Part shown: positions 1-9,733 of the stretch, piece by piece
Position numbering within the stretch: position 1 is the stretch's first letter
Layout of the letters: each line of letters begins with the position of its first letter
Source: Auanema rhodensis
Taxonomy: Eukaryota > Nematoda > Chromadorea > Rhabditida > Rhabditidae
DNA length: 64,000 bases
NCBI GenBank assembly: GCA_964057225.1
Contig: OZ059895.1
Span: 9,734,001-9,798,000, forward strand
Direction of reading: 5' to 3'
Program-made: the position numbers and the translations under genes
Notes under the pieces: model-generated
What the model was told of the DNA's origin: nothing
The model's database searches: none
The model's input: only the letters and a program-made list of their open reading frames with translations

Positions 1-3000
1 TATCTTTTCCGTAACAAATGTTTTCAATTTTCAAGCACTTTTACTTAGATAGCTCAACCAAAGGAAAGCAAATTATCTTCAATTTTATTTCTATATTACA
101 GTTATAAACCAGTAGGTAATGAAACCTTCATCTTGAATTTACTGTTTCTATCTATTTCCTATCAAAACAAACATTGTTCAAACACTATGCAACTATGAAA
201 CCTTTTTTAATTTATTGTATTTGGAGCTCATAAAATTTGATATCATCGAGGGATCCAGATGGAACGTGGAAAATTACATAACTAAAATGAAATTGGAAAA
301 AAAAGTATAACAAGGATAAGTATGTTAACGACTGAATATCAGATATTTTCGCTTACGACCATACCACGTTGAAAGTACGCCATACAGCTGATTTTCAATT
401 TTATCTTTTCCGTAACAAATGTTTTCAATTTTCAAGCAGTTTTACTTAAATAGCTCAACCAAAGGAGAGCAAATTATCTTCAATCTTATTTCTATATTAC
501 AGTTATAAACCAGTAGTTGTTGAACCTTCATTTTAACTTTACTGTTTCTATCTATTTCCTATTAAAACAAACATTGTTTAAACACTATGCAAGTATAAAA
601 CCTTTTTTAATTTATTGTATTTGGAGCTCATAAAATTTGATATCATCGAGGGATCCAGATGGAACGTGGAAAATTACATTACTAACATGAAATTGGAAAA
701 AAAAGTATAACAAGGATAAGTATGTTAACGATTGAATATCAGATATTTTCGCTTACGACCATACCACGTTGAAAGTACGCCATACAGCTGATTTTCAATT
801 TTATCTTTTCCGTAACAAATGTTTTCAATTTTCAAGCACTTTTACTTAGATAGCTCAACCAAAGGAAAGCAAATAATCTTCAATTTTATTTCTATATTAC
901 AGTTATAAACCAGTAGGTAATGAAACCTTCATCTTGAATTTACTGTATCTATCAATTTCCTATCAAAACAAACATTGTTCAAACACTATGCAACTATGAA
1001 ACCTTTTTTAATTTATTGTATTTGGAGCTCATAAAATTTGATATCATCGAGGGATCCAGATGGAACGTGGAAAATTACATAACTAAAATGAAATTGGAAA
1101 AAAAAGTATAACAAGGATAAGTATGTTAACGACTGAATATCAGATATTTTCGCTTACGACCATACCACGTTGAAAGTACGCCATACAGCTGATTTTCAAT
1201 TTTATCTTTTCCGTAACAAATGTTTTCAATTTTCAAGCACTTTTACTTAGATAGCTCAACCAAAGGAAAGCAAATTATCTTCAATTTTATTTCTATATTA
1301 CAGTTATAAACCAGTAGGTAATGAAACCTTCATTTTGAATTTACTGTTTCTATCTATTTCCTATCAAAACAAACATTGTTCAAACACTATGCAACTATGA
1401 AACCTTTTTTAATTCATTGTATTTGGAGCTCATAAAATTTGATATCATCGAGGGATCCAGATGGAACGTAGAAAATTACATAACTAAAATGAAATTGGAA
1501 AAAAAAGTATAACAAGGATAAGTATGTTAACGATTGAATATCAGATATTTTCGCTTACGACCATACCACGTTGAAAGTACGCCATACAGCTGATTTTCAA
1601 TTTTATCTTTTCCGTAACAAATGTTTTCAATTTTCAAGCACTTTTATTTAGATAGCTCAACCAAAGGAAAGCAAATTATCTTCAATTTTATTTCTATATT
1701 ACAGTTATAAACCAGTAGGTAATGAAACCTTCATATTGAATTTACTGTTTCTATCTATTTCCTATTAAAACAAACATTGTTCAAACACTATGCAACTATG
1801 AAACCTTTTTTAATTTATTGTATTTGGAGCTCATAAAATTTGATATCATCGAGGGATCCAGATGGAATGTGGAAAATTACATTACTAACATGAAATTGGA
1901 AAAAAAAGTATAACAAGGATAAGTATGTTAACGATTGAATATCAGATATTTTCGCTTACGACCATACCACGTTGAAAGTACGCCATACAGCTGATTTTCA
2001 ATTTTATCTTTTCCGTAACAAATGTTTTCAATTTTCAAGCACTTTTACTTAGATAGCTCAACCAAAGGAAAGCAAATTATCTTCAATTTTATTTCTATCT
2101 TACAGTTATAAACCAGTAGTGAATGAACCATCATCTTACCTTCACTGTTTCTATCTATTTCCTATCAAAAGAAACATTGTTTAAACACTATACAACTGTG
2201 AAACCTTTTTTAATTTCTTGTATTTGGAGATCATAAGATTTGATATCATTGAGGGATCCAGATGGAACGTGGAAAATTACATAACTAAAATGAAATTGGA
2301 AAAAAAAGTATAACAAGGATAAGTATGTTAACGATTGAATATCAGATATTTTCGCTTACGACCATACCACGTTGAAAGTACGCCATACAGCTGATTTTCA
2401 ATTTTATCTTTTCCGTAACAAATGTTTTCAATTTTCAAGCACTTTTACTTAGATAGCTCAACCAAAGGAAAGCAAATTATCTTCAATTTTATTTCTATAT
2501 TACAGTTATAAACCAGTAGGTAATGAAACCTTCATATTGAATTTACTGTTTCTATCTATTTCCTATTAAAACAAACATTGTTCAAACACTATGCAACTAT
2601 GAAACCTTTTTTAATTTATTGTATTTGGAGCTCATAAAATTTGATATCATCGAGGGATCCAGATGGAATGTGGAAAATTACATTACTAACATGAAATTGG
2701 AAAAAAAAGTATAACAAGGATAAGTATGTTAACGATTGAATATCAGATATTTTCGCTTACGACCATACCACGTTGAAAGTACGCCATACAGCTGATTTTC
2801 AATTTTATCTTTTCCGTAACAAATGTTTTCAATTTTCAAGCACTTTTACTTAGATAGCTCAACCAAAGGAAAGCAAATTATCTTCAATTTTATTTCTATA
2901 TTACAGTTATAAACCAGTAGGTAATGAAACCTTCATATTGAATTTACTGTTTCTATCTATTTCCTATTAAAACAAACATTGTTCAAACACTATGCAACTA

Positions 3001-3145
3001 TGAAACCTTTTTTAATTTATTGTATTTGGAGCTCATAAAATTTGATATCATCGAGGGATCCAGATGGAATGTGGAAAATTACATTACTAACATGAAATTG
3101 GAAAAAAAAGTATAACAAGGATAAGTATGTTAACGATTGAATATC
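1..3145. repeat. Satellite array, left flank (about 401-bp monomer)
   Basis: About 7.8 head-to-tail monomers. The anchor AGATATTTTCGCTTACGACC recurs at 341, 741, 1142 and 1543 and on to the insertion, so the period is 400-401 bp. Most monomers are class 1 (GGTAATGAAACC, CTTTTACTTAGATAG, AAAGGAAAGC). The one around 380-780 carries class 2 variants (GTTGTTGAACC, TTACTTAAATAG, AAAGGAGAGC), and one near 2090-2280 is more diverged. I find no coding potential. The array is cut by the Maverick at 3146 and resumes in register at 18959. Confidence 0.97.
3140..3145. repeat. Target site duplication, left copy (AATATC)
   Basis: AATATC sits directly outside the element end that begins AGTAGAGAGCC, and the same hexamer directly follows the right end. 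Six-base duplications are the Maverick/Polinton hallmark. In the uninterrupted satellite this hexamer is the left arm of AATATC-A-GATATT, so the target was one arm of a short palindrome. Confidence 0.96.
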
Positions 3146-3180
3146 AGTAGAGAGCCGTGCAAAATTTACTAACCACGCCC

Positions 3181-3300
3181 CCAAACAGCTGTCAAAAACA
3201 TACTTTTGGGGGCGTCAGCTGCTAAAAACATACTTTTGAGGCGCGTCAGCTGTCAAAAACATATTTTTGAGCGTCAGCTGTTAAAATCATATTTTGGGAT
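3181..3300 (+). repeat. Subterminal CAGCTG repeats, left
   Basis: Four imperfect tandem units of about 28-31 bp are centred on CAGCTG at 3185, 3216, 3247 and 3275. Each is followed by a (T/C)(C/T)AAAA-type tract and ACATA or TCATA, with G-rich spacers such as GGCGCGT. The same four-unit series is mirrored in the right TIR. The layout suits a binding array for a terminal protein, integrase or E-box factor; that role is inference. Confidence 0.85.
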
Positions 3301-3334
3301 CATGGTTCATGGATTCTCCTTTTTTAAATTTAAA

Positions 3335-3620
3335 AATCATGATTTAAAGCATGATTTTTTTTTTTTTAAATCAAATTTAAATATGCTTTTTCAAATGTAT
3401 GTATATATTTTTAATTATTTTTAAATATATTAAGTAAAAATAAAAATCTTAATTTTAAATATTTAAATTATATTTAAATTTTATATATATATAAATTATA
3501 TTTAAACTTTAAATATTTAAATTATATTTAAATTTTATATATATAAATTTTATATATAAATTATATTTAAATATTTAAATATTTAAATATGTAAATTTGT
3601 TTTTTAAATTTTATTTATTT
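3335..3620. repeat. A/T-only low-complexity zone in left TIR
   Basis: Poly-T followed by TATATA/AAATTT/TTTAAA runs with almost no G or C. Its mirror at about 18440-18770 differs in tract lengths. Easily melted DNA near the ends could help protein-primed initiation. Any ORF here is accidental. Confidence 0.8.
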
Positions 3621-3752
3621 ATTAAATTTATTAATAATGTTTGTTTACTTGATTTGTTTATTTTTTATTGTATTGTGTTTGTATTGTTTTTATTTTAAAG
3701 AACAGTAAAATTTTTGCATGTATATCGTTTTGTTCACCGTACTTGTTATGGG

Positions 3753-3965
3753 TAATTCAATGGAACACATATCGAAGGTTAATTCGATAAGAACGATATG
3801 AAATACAAAATTCAATGGAACACATATCGAAGGTTAATTCGATAAGAACGATATGAAATACAAAATTTAATGGAACACATATCGAAGGTTAATTCGATAA
3901 GAACGATATAAAATACCAAAATTTAATGGAACACATATCGAAAGTTAATTCGATAAGAACGACAT
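3753..3965 (+). repeat. Four 55-56 bp CGATA-rich repeats, left TIR
   Basis: The TGGAACACAT anchor recurs at 3761, 3816, 3871 and 3927, a period of 55-56 bp. Each unit has a spaced inverted repeat, TATCGAA...TTCGATA, and then (in three of four) a further CGATA, giving about 11 CGATA/TATCG pentamers in some 210 bp. The right TIR has the mirrored array. In Drosophila, clustered CGATA is the recognition sequence of the insulator protein BEAF-32, and TATCGATA that of DREF. A regulatory or insulator role here is inferred. Confidence 0.88.
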
Positions 3966-4151
3966 TAAATTATTAATTTTTGAAATTACAAATTGTTATT
4001 AATTATATTTATTCTAACAAGTAAAAGTTTCAAATTATAATAAAAGATTAGTTTTAAACTTTATTTTACTAATATAACAATACAATAACTAAATAGAGCA
4101 CACATTGAAGGTAAATACAATAAGATTAAGAAACAGTTGCGCTGACCTCAA

Positions 4152-4358
4152 TGAAACGCATAAAGTTAATTTAATAAGAACTAATAACAAAAATTAATCC
4201 GATGGGGACAATAAAAACAGATGTATTCAATAAGCTTATTTATTTTAAAGTTTATCGCAACTGCTAGTTTTGACAGCTGTACCCAAATCCATGTTACATA
4301 ACAAATTACAATGCCAACAGCAATGTGTAGACTGATATATTCATTATATCAAGGTACA
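4152..4358 (+). promoter_or_regulatory. Leader between left TIR and polymerase gene
   Basis: About 200 bp of AT-rich DNA without a supported gene. It presumably holds the polymerase promoter and 5-prime UTR. A degenerate copy of the inner TIR repeat (AAACGCATAAAGTTAATTT) can be made out at its start. No strong TATA box stands out. Two upstream ATG codons (4312 and 4324) share a frame with the chosen start at 4359, so a slightly longer N-terminus is possible. Confidence 0.4.
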
Positions 4359-7300
4359 ATGGCTGCTAATAGGTTGTGTCTTTTTGTTTATTTGTTTGTA
4401 AACTTTTTCTTTTTTCAGTTATAAACGTTTATGTGAAGAGCTAGGATTTGATTATGAAGAGATTAATCAGCTCAGGTAATTTAACAATATTTTGAATCTT
4501 TATATATATTTTGTTTTTTAGTAAACGTATAAAGTTTACCGAGGCTGGTGGGATCGAGCTCTGTGAGCCCACATCACCCACTTTTAACAGTGGGTCCTCA
4601 TCATCAAGGGTTATTGAAGTAATAACCTTGGATGACAGTGATGAGTAAGCGATATTAAAAATTATAACAATTAGTTTTTTCTTTTTAAGAGAATGGGATC
4701 CCGCTACCCCATCAACCAGTGGAGGGCAAGTCGGATATGGAGCGGCTCTCAACGATGTCTGTAAAATAGAGGTGCGATCTTTTATTTACATATCATTTCA
4801 TAATATATCTTTTGAAACATGAAATTTTCTCTTGCTCCAGTTGCATATTTTGAAAACATTTTGAAATTTATTTCTCTTTTTCAATTGCATTCATAAAATT
4901 CTCTCTTTCTCATCTTTACATTTCATCTCAATCTATATCTTTTATCAAACAAATTGCAAGTATTTTGAAATTTACATATTCATTCTTTTGAACAGCATTC
5001 ATTTTAAAATCTTTACATTTCATCTCACTATCTATCTTTCTTTCAACCAATTTTGAATTCTTACAAACTATAAATATTTCAAACATTTTGAACTAGTAAA
5101 ATAATAAAACACCATCTTGACCTTCTCATTAATTTTTAAACATTAACAAATGTTTATAAAAGTTTTTTCAAAGTTGATAAAAAAAAAATCTTTATATTTA
5201 AAAATCAAATACCTTTTAATTTTAATAAAAGAATATAAAAATAATTTAAAGAAGAGTAAATTTATTAAAAGTTATAAACAAAAATTATTTATATTTAAAT
5301 TAAAAGCGTATAACCATTATAAAAAATATGTATTATAGTGGTCACACCGACGCATAAAACGAACTGGTCGGTTCACCAACGTGGTCGTTAGATCGCTCAC
5401 GTTCCCACATTTGGAAGCCATTAATGAGCCAATGCATGTTGTCATGCCGCGGCTATTTAATGAGTTTCTTGATCGGTGCCTTGCTGAAAGTGGTGTGCCA
5501 GATAAACAAAAAGCGCTATTTTGTTTATCAATAGAGCACCCATCCTTTGAAAAGGGATCCATATTTATGGATTTCCGTAGAAGGGAGCATTTGGATGGCG
5601 TTGCCATCATGAATGCCATCAGCAAGGTGCAGCAATCAAAGCGAGAGGCTGTAATTAGCCAGGCAATGAATATTGAAATGTATGTGTTTGATGAGAGACC
5701 AGTGCAACCAAGCCTGATGCCTGGTGAAGGTAGAGTTGGTTTCTATTTTGATGCCGAACTCAAAATACCTGGCACAATTGAGAACACTGATACACATTGC
5801 CTGGCTAGAGCAGCAGTTGTGGGAATGTGGAGAGCCGATGAAGAGGCAGCAGAAGATGTTGTTGAGAAGCGGAGGATTCAAAATCTTCGTCGCAACTACA
5901 TCTTGTTGCCAAATCAACCACATCATATCAATTTATTGAATAGGTGTGGTATTTCTGTACATTTACCAAATTATAATTTGAACCATTTAAATATTATTGC
6001 AAGTTGTAATACAGACTATAAGTTTGTAGTATACGCTAGGCCACCTGGACAGCGTATGTACGCTATTCAGCGTATCTTTAATGAAACGGCTAGCAAAGTG
6101 GTAACACTAGGCTACCGAAATAATCATTATGACTGTATTACAACTTGTAGTAGATCACAGATTTTTGATGGTATTATATGCCAACACTGTAAATTATCTT
6201 ACAAAACAGTGTTGCATAGATGTAAAGCCAAGTGTAAGAAATGCCACACCTTAAAATGTAATTCGATGGAAAATGTGGTTGAAAGTAGCATAAGATGTGA
6301 TAGTTGTAGAGTTTTGTTTAAAACTCGTCAATGCTTTGACAGGCATATTAGAAAAACATGTCGAATGTTTAAGGTAATTTAAAAAATATATATAAAATTT
6401 TACAAGACTAAATTCAGACATGTGAAAACTGTGATCATTATCACAGGGTGCGTGCAGATAGACCGCACAATTGCAATGAGAAATTTTGCAAAAAGTGTGG
6501 ACAAACAAAGCCTGAAGATCATTCTTGTTGTTGGGTACCACCTAACGACAAGAAGAAGGATCAGTTAAAAAAGAGGCAAGAAAAATACAAGGTTTGTATT
6601 TTACATCTTTACAAGTGTAATGCTTACTTGTTTAAGATTATATTCTATGACTTTGAAACGGTTGTGTTAAAAAGCGGTACAAATGTTCATGAATATGCAG
6701 ATGAACAATGGCCCAATATGGTTGTGTATAATAAATTTTGTGAAAGTTGTATAGATGCCAACTCATGTGAAAAATGCACAACCAAGGAGGGCCATTTTGG
6801 GTATCAACAAGGTGATAGTGAATGGTCTGTAACAGATCGTTTCCTTGATTGGTTACTCAACTCTGTTGAGAATGATAATGCAATTTTGATTGCGCATAAT
6901 GGTTCACGCTTTGACATACATTTCTTGGTGTCTAGGCTGATAAACCGTGGTATATATCCTGATCCAATTTTAAATGGGACCAAGATTATAAGCATGGTTG
7001 TCAAGCCTTTAAGAGGTCAAAAATTTAATCATTTATATTTTAAAGATAGTTATTTATTAGTGCCTTTACCCCTATCAGCGTTACCCAAGGCATTTGGTGT
7101 ACCTGATATGAGTAAAGGACAGTTTCCTTACCTCTTTAACCATCCAATAAATTATGGCAAAGTGTTACCATCTTTACCACCAAAACAGTACTATTGTACT
7201 GCTAGAATGAAAGCAGAAGACCTAGCTTCATTCAATATTTGGTATGAAGAGCGTAATCAAAGAGCGTTTGATTTTGATGAAGAGCTTTTGGAATATTGTA

Positions 7301-9565
7301 GGACAGATGTCCGTATTTTAACCAACTGTATGAAAGTTTACATGAAGTTGGCAACCGCCACCACTGGCTGGAACCCTGTCATACAGTGTATGACATTTGC
7401 CAGTTTCTCTTTATTCCAGGCAAGTTTTTTCAAATACAAGCATTTTCAAAACTAGTATATTACAGCTGAAAATGAATCATATTAAAGAGAACCAAGTGGG
7501 TATTCTGCCCGAGACTGGTTATTATGCCGGTCAAAAGCAGAGTATAATAGCCATAAAGTATATAAAATGGCTAGAACAAGGACTGGGCCGCCCATTAATG
7601 CATAAGCTTAATGGTGGTGAATTTGCAGTGAGAGTAGATGGTCATCGCTATCTACTCGATGCTTATGACCCCGTTGCCAATCATGGCTATGAGGTGAGTA
7701 ATTTGTGATAAATGTAAAAAATTCAAATTTTTGTAGATTAATGGTTGCATTTACCATGGTTGCCCCCAGTGCACCAACAAGAGCGCTATAGCACCAGGTA
7801 GAAATGGTGAAACAATGGAAGAGGTAATTGTGACTTTTTTAATCATTTTAACTTTTAAAATTTAGGTTTATGATAAAACCATGAAAAGGCTTGAAGCAAT
7901 TCAAAGCCAAGGCATTAGTGTTACCACAGTGTGGGAGCACGAAATTAATGCTCAAATTTCGGCCAATGAAGAAATGGCGAAATTTATGCGTGAAACAAAT
8001 GTTGTTACACGCTTGGCACCTAGAGATGCCTTTACCGGTGGCCGCACCCAGACATATAAGCTTTTGGCACAAGCTTCGGATAGATACTCGCTCGAGTATG
8101 TGGACTTTTGTTCACTATATCCATATGTCACAGCCTTTGATGCCTATTACCCTGTAGGTAATCCCAAAGTTATTACTGAGGGTTTCAAAAGCTTTGAGAC
8201 ATGTTGCCCATACAAGGGGCTAGTAAAATGTGACGTGCTTGCACCCACAAATTTGCTGTACCCTGTATTAGGCACACGTATTGGCGGTAAACTTATTTTT
8301 ACAAACTGCCGCACTTGTGCAGTCAAAAGTAAAAATGTAACATGTGAGCACCAGAATGATGTAAATGCTAGAAAGCTGCATCTAACCGTGACACATGTTG
8401 AGCTCGAGTGTGCCATACAACGTGGCTATAAAGTGCTTCATGTGCATGAGGTGTGGCACTGGGAAGAATGGCAACAAGGCGGCCTGTTTAAAGAATTTGT
8501 ACAAAAGTACATCAAAATTAAACAAGAGGCGTCGGGCTGGCCAAAGCCAAACATGACAGAGGAAGAAAAGGTATGTTTTAACAAAAGTATCACATTAAAT
8601 AGAATTTTACAGGTGATTTATCTCCAAGAGCACGAGGAGAACACTGGTGTTGCTCTGGAGAGCAATAAAATTGAGAAGAATGCTGCCATGCGTAGCATTG
8701 CCAAACTGCAGCTAAATAGGTTTGTAAACTTTTTAAAACAGTACATTACAAATTTGCTTATAGTGTCTGGGGTAAAATGGGTCAAAGACCTGATAAAGCC
8801 CAAACCAAGATTATTGGTGTTGAGGACCCAGAAATTGGTAGGATCATTACTGATCCTGCAAGGGAACTCACTGGGTTCAAAATTGTGGATAATGTTGCGT
8901 ACTGCACAACAGTACCAGAGGATTCACATTTGGCACCACCGCCTTTTACAAATGTAGCTATTGCGGCCTATACAACCGCTCATGCAAGGCTACTATTGTA
9001 TAAGGCAATGGAGAAAATTGGAAAGAATTTGGTGTATACAGGTAATGTTATACTTTGTATTCAATTTAAACTTACATTATTTAGACACGGATTCACTAAT
9101 TTATCAAAGGTGCCTGGATGAGCCAGATCCAATTGAGGATATGAAGGGTGAATGGTTAGGTAAACTAACCTCTGAAATACCCGATGGTTGGTCAATGACC
9201 AAGTTTGTGTCACCAGCGGCAAAAGTTTATAGTTATAAACTTGTAAATGCAGCTGGTGATGTAAAATATGTAACAAAGGCAAAGGGAGTGGTAAGTACGA
9301 GCTTTGACTTTTCAAATAATTTTATAATTTACAGACGTTGGACCACACGGCAGCGTCAGTGGTAAACTTTGAAAGTATGGAGCGACTGGTTCGCGGTCTC
9401 GTTATGGATGGAGAGAAATTGGTTTTAAAAACCAATACGACATTGTTAAAGAGGCAACTCGGTGCCATATCCACAATGGATATGACAAAAAGTACTAGAG
9501 TCGTAATGGATAAACTTTGTTATCTACAAGATTATAGTACTTTACCCTACGGTTATTGTGAATAA
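4359..9565 (+). CDS. POLB: Protein-primed family B DNA polymerase, 14 exons, about 1,369 aa
   Basis: Replicative DNA polymerase of the element. Inferred exons: 4359-4372, 4419-4475, 4522-4644, 4690-4771, 5339-6373, 6418-6591, 6637-7419, 7466-7693, 7737-7823, 7866-8570, 8613-8719, 8764-9041, 9085-9290, 9335-9565. They total 4,110 nt and stay in one frame. The N-terminal half ends in Cys/His zinc motifs (exons 5-6). Visible motifs are Exo I FYDFET (about residue 498), Exo II AHNGSRFD (about 581), Exo III YCRTD (about 715), pre-motif GGRT, motif A DFCSLYP (about 941), motif B NSVWG (about 1131) and motif C YTDTDS (about 1223). All exonuclease and polymerase acidic residues are present. Twelve of 13 introns are 42-46 bp; the other is 567 bp. 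Intron 7 uses a GC donor (CAG|GCAAGT). Motifs B and C are each split by an intron. An AATAAA lies at 9690. Exons 5-14 are very secure; exons 1-4 are inferred from splice sites and phase only. Confidence 0.93.
4772..5338 (+). other. Long polymerase intron (567 bp) with pyrimidine-rich first half
   Basis: The only long intron in the gene. The donor is GAG|GTGCGA, a weak match, and the acceptor is TATTATAG. The first 370 bp are T/C/A-rich with loosely repeated words (TTTTGAAATTTA, CTTTACATTTCATCTCA). The end holds the Lys-rich ORF at 5150-5338. The join is phase 0 on both sides. A regulatory role or an alternative 5-prime end for the polymerase transcript is possible. Confidence 0.6.
5150..5338 (+). 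CDS. Lys-rich 62-residue ORF nested in polymerase intron (uncertain)
   Basis: An ATG-initiated ORF of 62 codons in sequence that is nearly all A and T. It encodes about 19 lysines, many Leu/Ile/Phe/Tyr and a single acidic residue (Glu28). Its TAG stop is the AG of the polymerase splice acceptor. TAA and TAG are common in such DNA, so an open frame of this length is notable but not proof. A small basic protein could bind nucleic acid or membranes. It matches no family I recognise and could be chance. Confidence 0.3.
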   Translation: MFIKVFSKLIKKKSLYLKIKYLLILIKEYKNNLKKSKFIKSYKQKLFIFKLKAYNHYKKYVL

Positions 9566-9733
9566 TATATTTGAATTTATAAATTTTTATCTTGTATATA
9601 TTTGAATTTATAAATTTTTATCTTGTATATATTTGTATTTATAAAATTTTATCATTGTACATGTGTTTATTTTTAAAAATAGTTGTATTAATAAATTTTA
9701 TTCTTAAATCTTTTAAAGAATTTATTACATACA
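9566..9733. terminator. Tail-to-tail 3-prime region of polymerase and major capsid genes
   Basis: It starts with three tandem units of about 31 bp (TTTGAATTTATAAATTTTTA type, anchors at 9571, 9602 and 9633). AATAAA for the plus-strand polymerase is at 9690-9695. TTTATT at 9697-9702 and 9721-9726 gives AATAAA on the minus strand for the capsid transcript. No gene fits here. Confidence 0.7.

Larger units (their letters stand above)
3146..4151 (+). repeat. Left terminal inverted repeat (about 1,006 bp)
   Basis: It matches the reverse complement of 17902-18958. The outermost 93 bp (to 3238) are identical; the first mismatch is at 3239. Further in, substitutions, A/T-tract length changes and small indels separate the arms. 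The match ends at GCTGACCTCAA. From outside to inside it holds CAGCTG repeats, an A/T-only zone and CGATA-rich repeats. Long TIRs suit protein-primed replication from the ends. Confidence 0.93.

Noticed and set aside
3206-3424. 72-codon ORF in the left TIR, and mirrored ORFs at 18590-18898 and 18754-19059
   Set aside because: They run through CAGCTG repeats and A/T tracts, encode repetitive peptide, and arise from the inverted repeat itself.
4441-4752. 103-codon minus-strand ORF opposite polymerase exons 2-4
   Set aside because: No domain is recognisable, and the plus strand has phased exons with splice signals across the same stretch.
5317-5625. Minus-strand ORFs under the polymerase (also 5636-5926, 6251-6541, 8147-8416 and 9061-9315)
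   Set aside because: Shadows of a well-supported coding strand with no recognisable domain.
6592-6636. In-frame read-through segment between the zinc region and Exo I of the polymerase
   Set aside because: It is open but has GT...AG ends and the 45-bp size of the other introns, and removing it gives a normal approach to FYDFET. Treated as an intron.
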